Positions 18,389 through 27,999 of a stretch of DNA of 64,000 bases are shown one piece after another. The notes beneath the pieces were generated by a model. The model searched no databases and was not told where the DNA came from. It was given only the letters and a program-made list of their open reading frames with translations. Made by a program: the position numbers and the translations under genes. Origin of the DNA: Betaproteobacteria bacterium (GTDB lineage: Bacteria > Pseudomonadota > Gammaproteobacteria > Burkholderiales > SG8-39); NCBI GenBank assembly GCA_009693235.1, contig SHXR01000010.1, positions 1-64,000 of the forward strand. Direction: 5' to 3'. Positions within the stretch are counted from its first letter, which is position 1. Each line of letters opens with the position of its first letter.

Positions 18389-19302
18389 TGCTTAGCGTTG
18401 CAAGGATATTGCGCATCGGTGTCGTAGGCATGATGGCTTTGGTGGTCGCGGCCTGCGGAAGCAGCGTGCCCGCGTCGATTGCAGATCGCAAACCGGGCGT
18501 GGCATCGCCCGCATTGCCGCCTTCGGCAGCAACGAAGCCTGCCACGCCCGTTCCGGTGACCCCACCCGTTGCCGTGCCGCAGGTTCCGACCGAGCCGCAG
18601 GTCGAAGTGAAACCGATCGCCGCACCGCCCACCATCGAAGCGCGACCGATTGAAGTGCGGCCAATCGAAGTGCGACCGCCCACCGCGCCGGTGCCTGTTC
18701 CGGAGACAGCACCGCCCGCGATCCCCGCACAGAAACCATCGGCAGCGAGTCTACGCGCCGAACTGAAAACCGAACCACGCGCATTCAAAGCGCCTTACAG
18801 CGATGAAGCGCTCGCGGCAATGCAGCGTGGGGACGGTCGCGAGGCGTCCAAACCGGAGGCGCGCGCACCCGCGACCGAGGTCAAGCCACCGCCCGTGACG
18901 ATCGCCAAGCCCGAAGCCGTACCCGTCGATCCAGATGCAGTTGATTGGATGTGGCCAACCGGTGGCCGTGTGATCGAATCCTTCGAAGCCAACGCCAAGG
19001 GCCTCGCCATTGCGGGTCGGCTAGGCGATCCGGTGATGGCGGCCGGCGGTGGCCGCGTCATTTTTATCGGGAACGGCCCGCCCGGTTACGGTCAGCTCGT
19101 GATCATCAAGCATAACGATACGTTCATTTCTGCCTACGCCCATAACAGTCGCATCCTGGTGAAGGAAGGCGCTGCGGTGAAACGCGGGCAGAAAATTGCC
19201 GAGGTTGGCGCGAGCGACACGGACCGGCCGAAGCTGCACTTCGAGATCAGGCGTGCGGGTAAGCCGGTCGATCCGGCTGCACACCTGCCGGAGCGTCGCT
19301 AA
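18388..19302 (+). CDS. nlpD: NlpD-like lipoprotein with degenerate M23 domain, lacking LysM
   Basis: Envelope lipoprotein that by homology would activate a cell-separation amidase such as AmiC. The GTG at 18388 overlaps the pcm stop and has GGGAGG upstream. A lipobox VVAAC (Cys23) is followed by about 130 residues rich in Pro, Ala and Val with the tandem RPIEV repeats (residues about 89-97), then an M23-fold domain starting WMWPTGGRVIESF and ending LHFEIRRAGKPVDPAAHLP. As in NlpD, the H-x3-D zinc pair is absent, so it should be non-catalytic. The LysM domain usual in NlpD is not seen in the linker. rpoS does not follow. Confidence 0.88.
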   Translation: MLSVARILRIGVVGMMALVVAACGSSVPASIADRKPGVASPALPPSAATKPATPVPVTPPVAVPQVPTEPQVEVKPIAAPPTIEARPIEVRPIEVRPPTAPVPVPETAPPAIPAQKPSAASLRAELKTEPRAFKAPYSDEALAAMQRGDGREASKPEARAPATEVKPPPVTIAKPEAVPVDPDAVDWMWPTGGRVIESFEANAKGLAIAGRLGDPVMAAGGGRVIFIGNGPPGYGQLVIIKHNDTFISAYAHNSRILVKEGAAVKRGQKIAEVGASDTDRPKLHFEIRRAGKPVDPAAHLPERR

Positions 19303-19310
19303 GCAATCAC

Positions 19311-19430
19311 TGAACAAGGGGGCTTGTTGGGGATGAAGGCCCCCCCAACCCCTCCATTACCCCTCGTAACTCTCTGAAAAATTTGGTCACGCTGATTGCG
19401 CGAGATAGCTTAAACAGCGTTTCCCTAAGC
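19311..19430 (+). repeat. Dispersed 120-bp repeat, copy A
   Basis: This sequence matches the reverse complement of 47926-48043 over its whole length, from TGAACAAGGG through CCTCGTAACT-CTGAAAA to the hairpin arms ACGCTGATT (19389-19397) and AAACAGCGT (19412-19420). Similarity by eye is about four bases in five. It lies between nlpD and the convergent mltB; AACAAG/CTTGTT at 19313-19328 can form a further small hairpin. No open frame of note. Confidence 0.8.
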
Positions 19431-19487
19431 CTCACCGCGAAGCACAACGTCGCGTGGCGTCCCGCCTGCCCGATCGCTCTCCGCCGA

Positions 19488-20540
19488 TCACTGTCCCGGT
19501 GGTGGTACCGGCTGTATCGGCGGACTCATTTTCGCTTTCACCGCCTCAGCCAGCGCATTGACCGACATCGCATAGAAGCTCGATTGGTTGTAGCGCGTGA
19601 TGACGTAGAAATTCTTGAGACCGATCCAGAATTCCGACGGTTTGTTCGGTGTTTCGAACTCGATGAGGGCGCATAGCGCGTCTTCGTTGACGGGTTGGTT
19701 CAAGGCGGCTCCGTTCAACGTGATGCCGTATTGATCGAGTTCGCCGACTCGAAAGCGCGGCTCGATCCCGGCGGACAACGGCAGTTGGTGCGCCTCACCG
19801 GTCAAGCTGACCGGAAATGCAACCGGCTCATTGGGTTGCCAGCCGTGCTCGGAGAGGAAATTGCCGACACTGCCAATGGCATCGACCACGTTATTCACCA
19901 GATCGCGTCGCCCGTCGCCATCAAAGTCGATCGCATAGCGAAGATAGCTGCCGGGCATGAACTGTGGGATGCCAAGCGCACCGGCATAGGAGCCTTTCAG
20001 GGCTTCCACATCGGTGCCGGTTTCTTTTGCATAGACGAAAAAGTATTCCAGTTCGCTGCGGAAAAACGCGCCGCGCCGCGGGTAGTCGAACGCCAGGGTC
20101 GTGAGCGCATCGAGGACGCGCCATGAGCCGGTATTCTTACCGTAGTTGGTTTCAACACCGATAATCGAAACGATGATCTCCGGTGGAATGCCGAACCGTT
20201 CATGAGCGCGGACGAGCGCGGCCTGATTGGCCGTCCAGAATTGCACGCCCTCGTCAATACGGGAGGACGTCAGCGTGCGGCCGGCGTAGGCTTTCCAGGA
20301 TCGCTGGCTAGGCGGGAGCGGTTCCATCCATCTGACGATGGTCGCCTGATGCTTTGCCTGGCGCAGGGACTTCAGAATGCTGGCTGCTTCCAGCTTGTGG
20401 CGCTTGGCGATCTGATTGGCAAATTCAATCACTTCCGGCCGATCAGCGTAGGGGGTGCGCGCCGACGCTGCGCCGGCGATCGCAATGGCGAAGGCCGCAA
20501 GGAAAGCGCGAACGAACGGTGGGCGAATGGATGGCACCAT
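19488..20540 (-). CDS. mltB: Lytic murein transglycosylase B
   Basis: Periplasmic muramidase of 350 residues that cleaves the MurNAc-GlcNAc bond with 1,6-anhydro product. A signal peptide (AFLAAFAIAIAGAASA) is followed by the MltB catalytic domain with the glutamate in IIGVETNYGKNTG, the FDYPRRGAFFRSELEYF block and GSYAGALGIPQFMPGSYLRY. The C-terminus is rich in proline. No lipobox cysteine is present, unlike the E. coli lipoprotein form, so it is probably soluble periplasmic. Convergent with nlpD across the repeat. Confidence 0.94.
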   Translation of the reverse strand: MVPSIRPPFVRAFLAAFAIAIAGAASARTPYADRPEVIEFANQIAKRHKLEAASILKSLRQAKHQATIVRWMEPLPPSQRSWKAYAGRTLTSSRIDEGVQFWTANQAALVRAHERFGIPPEIIVSIIGVETNYGKNTGSWRVLDALTTLAFDYPRRGAFFRSELEYFFVYAKETGTDVEALKGSYAGALGIPQFMPGSYLRYAIDFDGDGRRDLVNNVVDAIGSVGNFLSEHGWQPNEPVAFPVSLTGEAHQLPLSAGIEPRFRVGELDQYGITLNGAALNQPVNEDALCALIEFETPNKPSEFWIGLKNFYVITRYNQSSFYAMSVNALAEAVKAKMSPPIQPVPPPGQ

Positions 20541-20645
20541 GGTGGCCTTTGCTTCCTGCTCCTCGTTGCTGAAGGACGGAGATTACTACGTGGGCCATGG
20601 GGAGGATTTGCGGAATGTCCTCAACCATCGTGCGAACCGATCGGA

Positions 20646-22577
20646 TTAGATATTCACTGACCGGATGGCGCGGGCCAAAGCGTTGATCGCCTGCTGGCCG
20701 CTTGCCTGTCCATAGCGTAATTCAATGTAAAGCGTCGCGACATGGTGGATGCTATCCAGCGCGTCGGGATGCGCACTGGCCGCGCGCCTTGCAAAATAGA
20801 GCGGCCCTTCGGCCGGCCCGCGGACCGTTCCCGCCATTGCCAAACGCCGGCAGAACTTGAGCCAAAGCCGCTTGATCGGATCGCGTGGCGGTCTGCTCCG
20901 CAAGATGAGCGCGGTGACGATGAGCAGCCCGATCGACACCGCGATGAAGGTGGCATGCAACAGCGTTTGCATCGATACGGAAGGCATCCCCAGTTGCTGC
21001 AACAAGCGCTGTTGCCGGATGGCATCGTAGCCGAGCACCCATTGATTCCAGTTGTTGAGCAGCGCTTCCCAGTTGTGGCGCAATCCCGCGAGAAACGGTA
21101 TATCGGGGCGGATCATGAAGGGCAGCGATTCCGAGAGCGGGACCGCGGCTGCGAGCCCGGCTTCGACGCGCGCCGGCGCTGCGCTCGCGGTGGGGTCGAT
21201 GCGTATCCAGCCGCTGTCTTCCAGCCAGACTTCTGCCCAGGCATGCGCATCGGCCTGACGCACCGTGACATTGCCATCGATCGGATTGATGGTGCCGCCT
21301 TGATAACCGGTCACGACGCGTGCCGGAATGTTGGCGGCGCGCATCAACACGACGAACGCGGAGGCAAAGTGTTCGCAGAATCCGAGTTTTGTCTCGAAAA
21401 GAAACTCATCCACCGTATGCCGTCCGAGCATCGGCGGTGCGATCGTGTAGCGAAGTCCCTGTGACGCAAAATAGACGGCGGAGCGCTCAATGATGGCGTG
21501 GTCGCTGCGGAGTTGCTGGCGCCACGCTGTACCGAGCGCGATCGCCTGCGGATTGAAACCCTCGGGGAGCGCAAGCGCGGCGCGCAGCTCCGTGGGAGTG
21601 GTGCCATCCCGCGTGCGGTACTGCAACGATGAACTGACCCGGTACCGTAAGCGGTTCCGAACGGCCTTGTTGGCGAGGAGCTGGTGGTCGGACGTCACAT
21701 AACTGCCAGGCGGCAGTTGCGTCGGCATCTCCAGCGCAAACAGCCAGTGTCGGTCATGCGGCTTGACGGTGACTTCATAGTCAACGCGCTGTCCCATCGG
21801 TACGGCGACATGGGTGGAGCTATCGATCTTGTCGTTGCCCGCCCAAGTGCGTCCATCGAACTTCGGGAACACCGGACCGCGCCAGTAGAGCAAGGAGCGA
21901 GGCGGTGGCGCTGCATCGAATTTGGCGCGAAACGCGATCGTATCGGACTGCGACAGCCGGCTCACCGTGCCCGGTGACATCGAATCGGAGAGACCGATGG
22001 TCGCGCCGCGGCTGAGATCGGGCAGCGCCCAGATCGGCCCATCGAACCGCGGAAACAAAAGAAACAGCGCAACGGCGATCGGTGCGCCTTGCGCCACCAT
22101 CCATGCACTCGCTTTGAATGTTTGCTGCCACGACAATTGCGATGCGTTGAAGCCCACTAGCGCTGCGGTGAGCACGATCACCGTGGCGGCCATATGCAAG
22201 CCGGTTGCCGGCGTCTGACTGAAAAAGAAATTGGTGAGCAAGAGAAAGTAGCAAAGGAACGTCACGACGACCGCGTCCCGTTCATTTCTCGTTTCCAGCA
22301 TCTTGAGGCCGAGGAAGAGGACGAGCATCGATACGCCGACATCGCGGCCGATCAGCGTCCGGTACTGGGTCTAGATGGCAAAGACACTGGCAACGACCAG
22401 CGCGAGCAGCAACCATTTACGCGGCAGCGGATCGCTGCGAACGGCCAGCCGGGTCCGCCAGATAATCATCGCCGCAACGATCACCACGATCCAGACGGGC
22501 AAGCGCGCGATTTGCGGCGCCAGCGCGAGCGCGATGCCGAACAGCAGAATTGAAAAGTTAGTGGCCGATACCGCCAT
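20646..22577 (-). pseudogene. tgpA: TgpA/DUF3488 transglutaminase-like membrane protein, interrupted by TAG
   Basis: Family members have about six N-terminal membrane helices, a periplasmic transglutaminase-like domain and a final helix. The ATG at 22577 overlaps the end of the DUF58 gene. Translation reaches ALVVASVFAI and meets TAG at 22371-22373; in the same frame the family block QYRTLIGRDVGVSMLVLFLG follows at once and continues through KMLETRNERDAVVV, the catalytic Cys region KLGFCEHFASAFVVLMRAANIPAR, the His in DAHAWAEVWL and Asp in WIRIDPTA. A single base change therefore splits an otherwise complete 643-codon gene. A shorter product starting at 22328 would lose the first helices. Confidence 0.85.
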
Positions 22578-23525
22578 CGAAAACCGCCAGTGCTTTGAGG
22601 CATTGATTGCGATGGCCAAGACCGCGACCGGGCTCAATATCCGTGTCGGGAATGGCCAGACCGTAACTCACCTGCGAGGCTTCCGCCTGGATGATCCAAC
22701 CTGCCAGGAGTGACAAGCGCGATTCGAGATCGAGACGCAGTGGCAGTGACGACCAAGCGAAGACGAGCTCGGTGGCACCCTGGGTTGAGAATTGCTTGGT
22801 CACCAATTCGTCTGACCGGGCCGTAATTTTCCAAGCGATATGCCGTGGGGAGTCACCCGGCTGGTAGGCCCGCAACGCGGCGAAGTCTTCGCCGCCCGCG
22901 CCGAGGTCGATGGCGTGACCGTCACGTGGCATCGGCAGTTCAGGCGGCAGCGGTGTGATCTCCGGGCGCGGATAGACGAGGACCTGCACATCGGGGTGGA
23001 TCGGACTCCAGGCGCGAAAAGCCCAAACGGATAGCGTGTCTGAACGGTCACCTTGCCAAGCGAAAGCCAACCGCGGTGCAATGCCGGTGCCACGATCGAT
23101 ACGGTTGCCCATCCCGCTTTACCAACATCAAAGCCCGCCACGCGATCGTCCCGTACTGCCTCGAGCGAATGACGCGCAAATGGATAGAGATTCTCGACGT
23201 GCATGATGAATTGCGTTTCGTCACCGGCAAACACCGGTTCCGATCGACCCATGGTGATGCGAAGGCCGATGACATTACGAAACGTATTGACGAGTCCGAC
23301 GATGGAAACGCCGGCCAGCAGAAAAGTGAGTGCAAAGCCAAGGCCAAGCGCGTAATTGGTCGAGCCCACCACCATCAGTATCAGTGCAATGCCGAAGGTG
23401 AAGCCATGTAAGGTCGGCAGGATAAACAACCGCCGATGCCGCAGTGTGATGGGCATCGCATCAATGCGCCGGCGCCGGGTGAGGAACAGGAACAATTCCG
23501 AGCGTTCGAGGAGGCGCCGGACCAT
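22558..23525 (-). pseudogene. DUF58 family protein, single frameshift
   Basis: DUF58 proteins form operons with MoxR ATPases and TgpA. An N-terminal membrane hairpin (RLFILPTLHGFTFGIALILMV in part) is followed by a beta-rich region ending TRYPFGLF; the DUF58 core then appears in the -1 frame as RAWSPIHPDVQVLVYPRP, GGEDFAALRAYQPGDSPRHIAWK. The break falls at an AAAA run (23017-23020; TTTT on the coding strand); one more T restores a single 322-codon frame. The start at 23525 (MVRRLLERSE) is my choice; the frame is open to 23615. It could be a sequencing error or real decay; both neighbours also carry one lesion. Confidence 0.82.
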
Positions 23526-23647
23526 TGTCTTCTCAGCTCTTTCGCCGGATTGCGAAGATAGTGTGGGATCGCCCTGATTACCCGGTCGAGCCCGCAATGA
23601 ATGCAATGTCGGCATCCTCTGCGCGGTGAGGGCGTGGTTGCCCGGCG

Positions 23648-24567
23648 CTATGGAATGCCGACGGCGTGGAGCATGCCCACGACCGACTCGGAGCTGGTGC
23701 GTTTCACGCCGTTTAATTTCGGCACGAGGCGATGACTGGCGATGCAGGGCAGCACCGCCTGTACATCTTCCGGGATCACTATGTCGCGACGTGCGAGCAG
23801 CGCCCAGGCCCGCGATGCGCTGAGGAGCGACAGTGCCGCACGTGGAGAAAGTCCTGCGGTGAATTCCGGTGCGCGGCGCGTGTGATCGACCAGCGCTTGC
23901 ACGTAATCGATAAGGGCCGGTGCGGCATGGACGCGTCTTGTAAGCGCCTGCATCTCCGCCAACTCACCGGGCTGCATGCAGGGCGTGAGGTTTTGCACCA
24001 GCTGCCGGCGTTCGACGCCTTGCAGCAATGCGCGTTCGGCGTCGCGGTCCGGATAACCGAGTTCGATGCGTATCAGGAACCGGTCCAGTTGCGACTCGGG
24101 CAATGGAAACGTGCCGATCTGATGCGACGGATTCTGGGTGGCAATCACAAAAAACGGTTCCGGCAGCGCCCGCGTTTCACCTTCCGCGGTGACTTGGTGT
24201 TCTTCCATCGCTTCGAGCAGCGCGCTTTGCGTTTTCGGCGTGGCCCGGTTCACTTCATCGGCTAGCACGACCTGCGAAAAAATCGGGCCGGGATGAAATT
24301 TGAATGAACCGTTGTTGCGATCGTAGACCGAGACGCCGACGATATCGGTGGGGAGCAAATCACTCGTGAATTGGATGCGATGGAAATCAAGGCCGAGCGA
24401 GCGCGCCAACACAGGGCGAGGGTGGTCTTGCCAACGCCCGGGACGTCTTCAATCAGCAAGTGGCCGCGCGCCAGAATGCAGGCGAGCGCGAGTCGAATCT
24501 GCTTTTCCTTACCGAGGATGACGCTGCCGGCTTGCTGAATTACGCGCTCGAGTGCGGCGACGGACAT
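23648..24567 (-). pseudogene. MoxR family AAA+ ATPase, single frameshift
   Basis: MoxR-type chaperone ATPase, first gene of the moxR-DUF58-tgpA operon. The ATG at 24567 begins [20 protein letters not shown] and runs through Walker A ([12 protein letters not shown]); the continuation [20 protein letters not shown] is in the -1 frame, followed by Walker [23 protein letters not shown], shown here only in part, sensor block FFVIATQNP and the lid. The join lies at about 24408-24414 and needs one added base, for example CTGGTG instead of CTGTG. The corrected protein would have about 306 residues, the normal size. Confidence 0.82.
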
Positions 24568-24751
24568 GATTGGGCGATGACAGGGGAGTGCAGGTGGTTA
24601 GTAGAAGAGGCCGTATCAACATGGCGCCAAACTGACCCATCTTAGCGGCGCATGAGCGGATCGCTTCCTTCATTTCGAAACCGATTCTAAGTGGGGCACG
24701 GTAAGATTCGACGCGGAACCTCCGAAAAATGCGCATTATGCGACAGCCCGT

Positions 24752-25675
24752 ATGCAAACCGCCTTGATCACCCATGCTGCATGCCTTCGCCACGATATGG
24801 GCGCGCAGCATCCCGAATGTCCGGCACGGCTCTCTGCCATCGAAGACCGCTTTATCGCGGTGGGGCTCGCATCCCTATTGGCGCGCTTCGAGGCGCCGCT
24901 TGCCACGCCGGAGCAACTGGAACGGGTCCATCCGGCCGGTTACATCGATGCGATTGAGGCGGCGGCACCTGCCAAAGGGCTGATTCATCTCGATCCGGAT
25001 ACCGCGATGAGTCCGGGGACGTGGGAGGCGTCGCTACGCGCGGCCGGCGCCGCGGTGCTCGCCACCGATCTTGTGATTGGGAAACAGGTCGCCAATGCGT
25101 TTTGCAGTGTGCGTCCGCCCGGTCATCACGCGATGCGCGCCCGCTCGATGGGGTTTTGCCTTTTTAACAATGTGGCCGTCGGCATCATGCATGCCATTGC
25201 ACACCATGGTCTTAAGCGGGTTGCGGTGATCGATTTCGATGTGCATCACGGCAACGGGACCGAAGATATTTTCTCAGGCGATGAGCGGGTCTTGATGGTG
25301 AGCACGTTTCAGCATCCGTTCTATCCCTACAGCGGTACCGAGGCGGTCGCCGCAAACATGGTGAACATTCCGCTGCCATCAGGCAGTGGCAGTCGCCCGT
25401 TCCGCGCCGCCGTCGACGATGATTGGATGCCGGCGCTTGAAGCCTTTGCGCCGGAAATGCTCTTCATTTCGGCGGGCTTCGATGCCCATGCCGATGACGA
25501 CATGGCGATGCTGCGCTTTGCCGATGCCGACTATCGTTGGGTCACCGAACGGCTGATGGGCGTTGCGGGCCGCTTCTCAGCGGGGCGCATCGTATCGATT
25601 CTCGAAGGCGGCTACGACCTTCCCGCGCTAGGGCGAAGCGCCGAGCAGCATGTGCGGGCGCTAGCCGGTTTGTAG
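24752..25675 (+). CDS. Histone deacetylase family (class II-like) amidohydrolase
   Basis: Zinc-dependent deacetylase fold of 307 residues, in bacteria acting on acetylated amines such as acetylpolyamines. Active-site elements are intact: the His pair in RPPGHHAM, metal ligands in DFDVHHGNGTED and GFDAHADDD, and the Tyr in EGGYDLPALGRS. The ATG at 24752 starts MQTALITHAACLRHDMG. Divergent from moxR across 184 bp, and overlapping convergent mnmH by 15 bp at its 3' end. The true substrate cannot be judged. Confidence 0.92.
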   Translation: MQTALITHAACLRHDMGAQHPECPARLSAIEDRFIAVGLASLLARFEAPLATPEQLERVHPAGYIDAIEAAAPAKGLIHLDPDTAMSPGTWEASLRAAGAAVLATDLVIGKQVANAFCSVRPPGHHAMRARSMGFCLFNNVAVGIMHAIAHHGLKRVAVIDFDVHHGNGTEDIFSGDERVLMVSTFQHPFYPYSGTEAVAANMVNIPLPSGSGSRPFRAAVDDDWMPALEAFAPEMLFISAGFDAHADDDMAMLRFADADYRWVTERLMGVAGRFSAGRIVSILEGGYDLPALGRSAEQHVRALAGL

Positions 25676-26740
25676 GGCTTGCGCGCGATTGGCGGTCAAG
25701 GCGAGGATGCTGCCGACCGCGGATTCGATCGCGGCCTGATCGAGATCGGACAAGATGATCGCTTCTGCATTGGGCAGTTGGCTGAAGTTGCGATCCATCG
25801 AGCTTTGGTAGGCCGGGTCGTAGTGGTTCTCCAGCATGTCCTGCACGAAGGCGGCCCAATCGCCCCGCTCACCGAGTGACTTCCAGCGATCGATGACCGC
25901 GCGTGGATAAAGCGTGGTGAGCATATCGAGGCGCGCATGCAACGCGGGCGGGTCATTGACGAAATGACGATACTCACGCAGCAGAAACGCCACCCGCGCG
26001 CCGACTGTTGCAGCGATCCGAATGCAAGGGGATTGACGCATCGTCGTCATCAACGCATCCGGAACGTGCAGCTCACCCACCTTCTTGCTTTCGGATTCGA
26101 CGAAGACCGGCCGCGACGGATCGAGTTTGCGCAATTGACCCCAGACCATTGATTCGAACCTGCGCTGCGGCGGTTGCGCCGATGCGAGCGGTAGTCCGAG
26201 CACCGAGCCGCGATGATTGGCCAACTGCTCCAGATCGAGGACCTGCGCACCTCGCCTAGCGAGCGCTTCCAGGATGCGGCTTTTGCCGCTGCCGGTTTCC
26301 CCGCACACCACGACATAGCGAAATTCCAGCGGTAGGGTTGCCAGTGCGGCAAGGACAGTGCGGCGGTAGGCCTTGTAGCCGCCGTCGAGGGTCGCGGCCT
26401 GCCAGCCGATCTCACGCAAGATATGTTTTAACGCGCTGCTTCGCTTGCCGCCGCGCCAGCAATACACGAGCGGACGCCATTCCTTTGGCCGCTTGGCAAA
26501 GTCCTGTTCGATATAACCGGCAATGCGCCTGGAAATGAGGGCGGCACCGCGCACTTTCGCTGCAAACGGGGAGACCTGTTTATGCAAAGTGCCGACTTCG
26601 GCGCGCTCGGCGTCGTCCAGCACCGGAAAATTCACCGCGCCGGGGACGTGATCGTCAGCGAATTCACTGGGCGAGCGGACGTCGATGATCTCATCGAAAA
26701 GACTCATCTCGGTCGTGGCGACAACGTCGGGAGATTTCAT
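25661..26740 (-). CDS. mnmH: tRNA 2-selenouridine synthase MnmH (SelU)
   Basis: Converts 2-thiouridine-34 of some tRNAs to 2-selenouridine using selenophosphate, by way of a geranylated intermediate. The 359-residue protein has an N-terminal rhodanese domain with the active-site loop YCWRGGKRSSA and a C-terminal P-loop domain (VCGETGSGKS). The ATG at 26740 opens MKSPDVVATTE. It is divergent from selD, which supplies its selenium donor, with 104 bp between the two starts, so they probably share a regulatory region. Confidence 0.95.
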   Translation of the reverse strand: MKSPDVVATTEMSLFDEIIDVRSPSEFADDHVPGAVNFPVLDDAERAEVGTLHKQVSPFAAKVRGAALISRRIAGYIEQDFAKRPKEWRPLVYCWRGGKRSSALKHILREIGWQAATLDGGYKAYRRTVLAALATLPLEFRYVVVCGETGSGKSRILEALARRGAQVLDLEQLANHRGSVLGLPLASAQPPQRRFESMVWGQLRKLDPSRPVFVESESKKVGELHVPDALMTTMRQSPCIRIAATVGARVAFLLREYRHFVNDPPALHARLDMLTTLYPRAVIDRWKSLGERGDWAAFVQDMLENHYDPAYQSSMDRNFSQLPNAEAIILSDLDQAAIESAVGSILALTANRAQALQTG

Positions 26741-26844
26741 TGCGGCTTGCAGGGGTAAGCGGACATGAACGCGTCGGGCGGGCAGATTCTATCTATATAA
26801 TCTGCGGACACCCTGCCACCCGCCATTCGCATACACCACTTACC

Positions 26845-27900
26845 ATGACTGCGCCCGAAAAACTTCCCGTCCGCCTGACCCAGTTCAGCCACGGCGGCGG
26901 TTGAGGCTGCAAGATTGCTCCGTCCGTGCTGTCGGAGATTCTTGCCAAGCTTCCCAACCGCATCCTGCCCAAGGAATTGCTCGTCGGCATCGAGTCGAGC
27001 GATGATGCGGCGGTGTATTGGTTGAACGACGAACAGGCGCTGGTCGCCACCACCGATTTTTTCACGCCGATCGTCGATGATCCGTTCGACTTCGGGCGCA
27101 TCGCCGCGACCAACGCGATCTCCGATATCTACGCGATGGGCGGCCGGCCGATCATGGCCCTTGCGCTGGTCGGCATGCCGGTCGACAAGCTGCCGGTCGA
27201 AGTCATCCAGCAGGTGCTCGCGGGTGGTGAATTCATCTGCGCCGAAGCAGGTATTCCGATCGCCGGCGGCCATTCGATCGATGCGCTCGAGCCGATCTAT
27301 GGATTGGTCGCGCTTGGCCTCGTGCATCCGAAGAAAGTGAAGCGCAATGATCGTGCGCAGGCGGGCGATGTGCTCATCCTTGGCAAGCCGCTTGGCGTGG
27401 GCGTGATGTCAGGCGCCATCAAGAGCGGCAAGCTTTCACCCGAGGGCTATCGCACGATGATCCGATGGACCACCAAGCTCAACACGCCCGGCACGCGCTT
27501 GAGCGACATCGAAGGCGTGCATGCGCTCACCGATGTCACCGGTTTTGGCTTGGTGGGTCATCTGCTTGAAATTGCACGGGGCTCAAAACTTCGTGCCACC
27601 GTCGAGTTCGACCGGCTTCCACTGATCGCCGAGGCCGTTGCATTGGCCAAGCAAGGCGTAAAGACCGGCGCATCCGGACGCAATTGGTCTGAATACGGCG
27701 CGCAAGTCACAACGCCCGCGGGGTTCGAGCCATGGCAACAAGTGCTGATGACCGATCCACAGACTAGCGGCGGCTTGCTGGTGGCGTGTACTGAGGATGT
27801 CGTCAATCAGGTGATTGCGGAGTTCATTAAAGACGGCTTCGCCGAAGCATGCCGCATCGGCAGGTTGGAGCGGGGGGCGGTGGGGATGGTCGTGACATAG
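26845..27900 (+). CDS. selD: Selenide, water dikinase SelD, selenocysteine-containing
   Basis: Makes selenophosphate from selenide and ATP for both selenocysteine and 2-selenouridine synthesis. The N-terminus reads MTAPEKLPVRLTQFSHGGG, then TGA at 26902-26904 (residue 20), then GCKIAPSVL. The family catalytic motif has Cys or Sec exactly here (GGC/U-GCK), with the essential Lys and the rest of the 351-residue protein intact: ESSDDAAVYWL, TTDFFTPIVDDPFDFGRIAA and DVTGFGLVGH. The TGA is therefore read as selenocysteine, supported by a hairpin just downstream. A naive annotation would start the gene at 26926 and lose the active site. Confidence 0.95.
26911..26943 (+). promoter_or_regulatory. Putative bacterial SECIS hairpin in selD
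   Basis: CTCCG (26918-26922) pairs with CGGAG (26933-26937) around a 10-nt loop TCCGTGCTGT, and below a small internal loop AAGA (26911-26914) pairs with TCTT (26940-26943). The apical loop begins 19 nt after the UGA, in the range used by SelB-dependent bacterial SECIS elements, and contains GU dinucleotides as expected. Confidence 0.6.
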
Positions 27901-27951
27901 AGGGGTCCTTCGCGCTTGCGAACCGCTGCCTCGTCATGCCGTCGCCATCCC

Positions 27952-27983
27952 TTGGCAAATTTCCTTGCCAAATTTTGCCAAAT
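27952..27983 (+). promoter_or_regulatory. Probable operator of the toxin-antitoxin operon
   Basis: TTGCCAAAT occurs twice with a 10-bp period (27965-27973 and 27975-27983), and TTGGCAAAT (27952-27960) is its inverted form, so TTGGCAAA and TTTGCCAA make a palindrome around the block. It ends 16 bp before the antitoxin ATG. Ribbon-helix-helix antitoxins bind such repeated half-sites one helical turn apart, so autoregulation is likely. Confidence 0.55.
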
Positions 27984-27999
27984 CCCCTAGTCTTTAGCC

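Noticed and set aside
18600-18700. Possible CRISPR-like repeats in this GC-rich stretch
   Set aside because: They are the short RPIEV codon repeats inside nlpD, in frame and without spacers; no CRISPR array is seen in the window.
22371-22373. The TAG in tgpA read through as pyrrolysine or by a suppressor
   Set aside because: No sign of pyl genes or other programmed TAG codons; neighbouring genes are also damaged, so a nonsense mutation is simpler.
23011-23025. Programmed -1 ribosomal frameshifting at the TTTT run in the DUF58 gene
   Set aside because: The run does not make a canonical slippery heptamer in the zero frame and no downstream pseudoknot is evident; the same type of break occurs in unrelated genes.
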